A stretch of 30,336 bases of DNA from Candidatus Microgenomates bacterium. GTDB taxonomy: Bacteria; Patescibacteriota; Microgenomatia; UBA12405; UBA6130. Below the pieces are notes generated by a model. It saw only the letters and a program-made list of their open reading frames with translations, made no database searches and was not told the DNA's origin. Each line of letters starts with the position of its first letter. Positions within the stretch are counted from its first letter, which is position 1. Shown one piece after another: positions 27,835 through 30,336 of this stretch. The DNA is taken from contig WFSR01000018.1 in NCBI GenBank assembly GCA_015485895.1, positions 1-30,336 of the forward strand, read 5' to 3'. Made by a program: the position numbers and the translations under genes.

Positions 27835-29097
27835 ATGGTTACCCTAAACGACTTAATCTTACAAAATCCTTGGTGGAAGAGGAAAAGAGTTCCCCGGGTG
27901 TTTTTGGGCAGAGGAAGAAAGGAATTTTGGCAAAAGATAAAGAAGTACTTTCCCTTGAGGCAGGCTCTCTTAATATATGGTTTAAGGAGAACGGGCAAAA
28001 CAACCTTTTTCTACCAATCAATCCAACGACTCATTCTTTCTGGTGTCGTTCCCGAAAAAATTCTTTATTTTTCCTTTGATGAGAAGGAAGCTTTTTTGAA
28101 GGATGTTCTGGCTCTCTATGAATTAAAAGTACTTCAAGAGGCAATTACTGAAAAGACTCAACTTTATCTCTTTTTGGATGAGATACAGAAACTCAAAGAT
28201 TGGCAAGATCAGGTAAAGGTCATTTATGACCGTTACCCCAAAATAAAAATCTTTCTTTCCGGGTCAGCCTCTATCAATCTCCGAAGGGGAGCAAGGGAGA
28301 GTTTGGCGGGGCGGATATTTGAGTTTGAGTTTACCCCTTTAAGTTTCGCTGAGTTTTTGGAATGGAAAGGAGTGGCGATAGAAAAAAGAAAGCTAGATCT
28401 TTATGGTAAAGAGTTGAAACTTCTGGCTAAGGACTATATCTCTAAAGGGGGTTTTCCGGAAATTGTGGAAGAAAAAGATGAAGAGATAATTCGCCGTTAC
28501 TTGAAAAGTTCGGTCCTGGATAAGATTGTTGGTCAGGATCTTCCTTTAGAGTTTGGCCTGCGTGATCCGGAATTTTTAAAAACATTAGTGGAAAATTTTT
28601 TCTCCCAACCGGGCATGATTTTAAACTACGATAAGCTGGCTTCTGATTTTCAAAGGAGCAAGACCACAGTAATAAATTATGTCTTCTATCTTAAATATGC
28701 CTTGCTTTTGCGAGAGGTAAGGAATTTCCGGCCAAGTTTGCGCCTTTCCTCGCGTAAGGGCAGAAAGATTTACCCACCTAATCCGGCTTTTTGCTCTGTT
28801 TATCTGCCGGGGAGTATGGACATTAAAAAGGTGTTAGAGACGGCGGTGGGGGCATTTTTGGGAGCGAGGTATTACTACCGCAACAGCTTTGAGGTTGATT
28901 TTGTTTTGCGGAAGGAAGACCGGGTCATTCCTGTGGAGGTGAAGTCAGGCAAGGCAGAATCTTATCAGATTAAGAAATTTCTAGAGAAGTTCGGTGCGAA
29001 GCAGGGGTTCATTATCACCGAAGATTATGAGGAGCAGCGAGATAGGATAAGAGTTTTGCCTTTCTGGAAAGCCTTGGCCCTGGGGCGGTTGGTTTAA
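27835..29097 (+). CDS. AAA_14/DUF4143 family ATPase
   Basis: 420 residues. Walker A GLRRTGKTT (49-57), Walker B LYLFLDEIQ (110-118) and the sensor-like KIFLSGSASINLRRGARESLAGRIFEFEFTPLSFAEFL (in parts) are the classical AAA_14 pattern. The C-terminal half (from about 200) has the DUF4143 features VLDKIVGQDLP, LNYDKLASDFQRSKTTVINYVFYLKYALLLREV and a restriction-enzyme-like strand pair FEVDFVLRKEDRVIPVEVKSGK. Family members are scattered, mobile and of unknown role; some links to toxin or defence contexts have been suggested. Arg is mostly AGA/AGG and Lys often AAG here, unlike the CGN-rich neighbours, which points to later acquisition. Inverted family D repeats lie on both sides. Confidence 0.92.
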   Translation: MVTLNDLILQNPWWKRKRVPRVFLGRGRKEFWQKIKKYFPLRQALLIYGLRRTGKTTFFYQSIQRLILSGVVPEKILYFSFDEKEAFLKDVLALYELKVLQEAITEKTQLYLFLDEIQKLKDWQDQVKVIYDRYPKIKIFLSGSASINLRRGARESLAGRIFEFEFTPLSFAEFLEWKGVAIEKRKLDLYGKELKLLAKDYISKGGFPEIVEEKDEEIIRRYLKSSVLDKIVGQDLPLEFGLRDPEFLKTLVENFFSQPGMILNYDKLASDFQRSKTTVINYVFYLKYALLLREVRNFRPSLRLSSRKGRKIYPPNPAFCSVYLPGSMDIKKVLETAVGAFLGARYYYRNSFEVDFVLRKEDRVIPVEVKSGKAESYQIKKFLEKFGAKQGFIITEDYEEQRDRIRVLPFWKALALGRLV

Positions 29098-29127
29098 AAT
29101 TGGGGAAGTTAAAGTGAAAAGTTGAAA

Positions 29128-29560
29128 TGGAACTAGGAACTAGGAATTAGGTGTTGAGTTTCAAATGAATATGAACACCCTCTACTAGTAGTTATCAACA
29201 TCTCGTCATCCTGATTTTCCCCGACGGCCAGTCGGGGAAAGTTCAGGATCTTCAGTGGGTGGTGAACCAACAATAAAAGTAGTTGCCCACCTGGCTGAAG
29301 ACCCCGCTCTTTCCTCTGAAAGGGCGGGATGATGAGATAGATGGAACTTAGAACTTGGAACTTAGTATTTTGTCATTCTGAGCGTTAGCGAAGAATCTAG
29401 CCGAAGGCGCATAGAAATGGAACCGGGAACTAGGTTGTTAGAATGCGTCATTCTGAACTTGCCTGCCCCGCCCCTGAGGGTGCGAAGGGTCTTGGGGTTT
29501 CAAGATCTTCAGTGGGCAGTGAACTATCGACGTCAACCAGGCACCCAGCTGAAGATGTCG
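29128..29560. repeat. tandem set of family A and C palindromic repeats
   Basis: 29152-29218 is the inverted copy of 18783-18849. 29200-29339 is a family C palindrome with outer arms ATCTCGTCATCCTGA and GGGATGATGAGAT, including a perfect 10-bp hairpin TTTCCCCGAC-GGCCA-GTCGGGGAAA (29216-29240). 29373-29411 carries GTCATTCTGAGCG...GAATCTAGCCGAAGGCGCAT. 29447-29556 is a third C copy. GGAACTAGG-like words sit between them. Confidence 0.75.
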
Positions 29561-29703
29561 AAATATCAATATTCCACCTGCTGGCGGAACAATTTTCGGT
29601 TTCCGGGCGAGGGTGCACCACACATTTCCCTTATTTAAGCAAGCTCCTGGAACAAGCAGGGAGCATCCGTGGGGATAATCTTTGCGCTGTGTTTATGGCT
29701 CTG
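29561..29703. other. intergenic, nothing recognised
   Basis: Open frames here on the plus strand are extensions of repeat DNA without family resemblance. On the minus strand it is downstream of the 80-residue gene; GCTCC/GGAGC (near 29645-29670) could pair, but no convincing terminator follows. Confidence 0.4.
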
Positions 29704-29946
29704 TTAAATTTCTTCTTCAATTTCTTCTTCACCGAATTCCACCACTACACGCTGGCTCCCTTTTACCCACATAGAAGCAGGTTCAAATAAATGGGGAGCA
29801 ACAGGTACAGGCACATCCACTGTTCTTTCCCCTCTGACTTTATCTAAAAAAAGCCCCTTTAGCCCTGTGGCTTCATAGATAGTGATCGTAGGCCCATCTT
29901 GATTTATGGGATCTGCTCGCCATTTAGCGACTACTATTTCTTCCAT
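29704..29946 (-). CDS. 80-residue orphan protein with a strong ribosome binding site
   Basis: 80 residues, from ATG at 29946 on the minus strand. Support comes from the upstream signals: GGAGG (29958-29954) seven bases before the ATG, and a TGC-TATAAT extended -10 (29995-29987) about 40 bases upstream. The protein starts MEEIVVAKWRADPINQDGP, has a hydrophilic middle (KGLFLDKVRGERTVDVPVPVAPHLF) and ends in an acidic tail (EFGEEEIEEEI). It has no membrane segment or signal peptide and probably folds as a small cytoplasmic beta-rich protein. I do not recognise a family. It is the only gene in the window with a textbook SD, and it lies among repeats, so recent arrival is possible. Confidence 0.65.
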   Translation of the reverse strand: MEEIVVAKWRADPINQDGPTITIYEATGLKGLFLDKVRGERTVDVPVPVAPHLFEPASMWVKGSQRVVVEFGEEEIEEEI

Positions 29947-29953
29947 TCTTTCG

Positions 29954-29995
29954 CCTCCTCTCTTATTCCATAATTACAACTATGCGATTATAGCA
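29954..29995 (-). promoter_or_regulatory. promoter and Shine-Dalgarno site of the 80-residue gene
   Basis: On the minus strand: TGC-TATAAT (29995-29987), predicted start near 29981, a leader of roughly 35 bases, then GAGGAGG ending at 29954, seven bases before ATG. This leadered, SD-led arrangement differs from the leaderless layout elsewhere. Confidence 0.6.
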
Positions 29996-30136
29996 CAATT
30001 TTCTACAGCTTGTGTTGTTTGTTTCTCGCCCCTATCATTCCATTCTTGCATGCATGGATTGCATGGATAAACTTTATTCACAGACATGCCCTTTATCTCT
30101 GTCACCCTGAACAAGGCCAAGAGGTTATTCCTCTTT

Positions 30137-30336
30137 GTCATCCCGAGGAGCGAAGCGACGAAGGATCTAGCCGAAGGCGCATGAAAATGGAACTAAGAAC
30201 TAGGTTGGAGGAACTAGGTTATCTAATAGTAGATAAAAGAACCCTTAGAAAGGACACCAGGATATCAGGACATCAGGGAATATTTAATAATGTAAATCTT
30301 TCTCTGTTATTCTGATCTCTGATTCTCTTTTCCTGA
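30137..30336. repeat. right-edge repeats: family C fragment, GGAACTAGG words, family D arm
   Basis: 30137-30182 has GTCATCCCGAGGAGCGAAGC followed by GGATCTAGCCGAAGGCGCAT, matching 29373-29411. 30186-30220 holds AACTAAGAACTAGGTTGGAGG words. 30250-30336 is the inverted partner of 27624-27745 and is cut by the window end. A plus-strand open frame across this block is not a credible gene. Bases 29996-30136 show nothing recognisable. Confidence 0.65.

Noticed and set aside
29443..29790. Plus-strand open frame of 115 codons
   Set aside because: It runs through family C repeats and then over the opposite strand of the better supported 80-residue gene.
30010..30315. Plus-strand open frame of about 100 codons containing HPEERSDEGSSRRR
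   Set aside because: This peptide is the translation of the GTCATCCCGAGGAGCGAAGC repeat; no promoter, SD or domain supports a gene.
27624..30336. Classical insertion sequence or composite transposon
   Set aside because: Inverted ends are present but there is no transposase and no visible target duplication; described instead as an island bounded by repeats.

Overview
The window looks like a chromosomal segment of a Candidate Phyla Radiation (Patescibacteria) bacterium, probably of Microgenomates type. The signs are a DUF4012 membrane protein, small membrane-anchored proteins of unknown function, compact operons with overlapping genes, few Shine-Dalgarno sequences, and long intergenic blocks full of palindromic repeats. 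TGA and TAA both act as ordinary stops, so nothing suggests the TGA-to-Gly code of some CPR lineages. The lineage call is inference from gene content.

Layout. 185-3517: tRNA-Met(CAT), then a cluster of a bacterial PH-domain membrane protein, a small two-helix membrane protein, a membrane-anchored degenerate PP2C-like protein, and SmpB. 3834-5735: two surface proteins with Ig-like or carboxypeptidase-regulatory-like folds and a ComEA-type DNA-binding protein. 5732-8659 (minus): a large protein joining a degenerate epimerase-like (SDR) domain to a DUF4012 domain. 9187-12129: a Xer-type recombinase (minus), a DivIC/FtsB-like septum protein, RadA, and tmRNA (minus). 12430-18398: split transketolase (two subunits) followed by two tandem class A penicillin-binding proteins, apparently one operon. 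19340-23914: ribosome recycling factor, then a TPR protein, a VanW-domain protein and an MGDG-synthase/MurG-like glycosyltransferase. 24428-27547: dnaA, a probable oriC with TTTTCCACA boxes, dnaN and an RNase HI gene. 27835-29946: an AAA_14/DUF4143 ATPase of different codon style and an 80-residue orphan on the minus strand.

How the genes work together. SmpB and tmRNA form the trans-translation system; Frr adds ribosome recycling. The PBPs, VanW protein, glycosyltransferase and DivIC-like protein point to envelope building and division. DnaA, DnaN, RNase H, RadA and the Xer protein serve chromosome replication and maintenance. ComEA suggests DNA uptake.

Two genome-wide features stand out. 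First, most promoter-proximal genes have a -10 box (often extended TGn-TATAAT) only 3-9 bases before the start codon, so their mRNAs should be leaderless or nearly so. Second, the intergenic spaces hold several families of modular, self-complementary repeats, including a 67-base near-perfect inverted pair 10 kb apart and two inverted pairs that bracket gene blocks. I saw no CRISPR array, transposase, prophage or obvious defence island.
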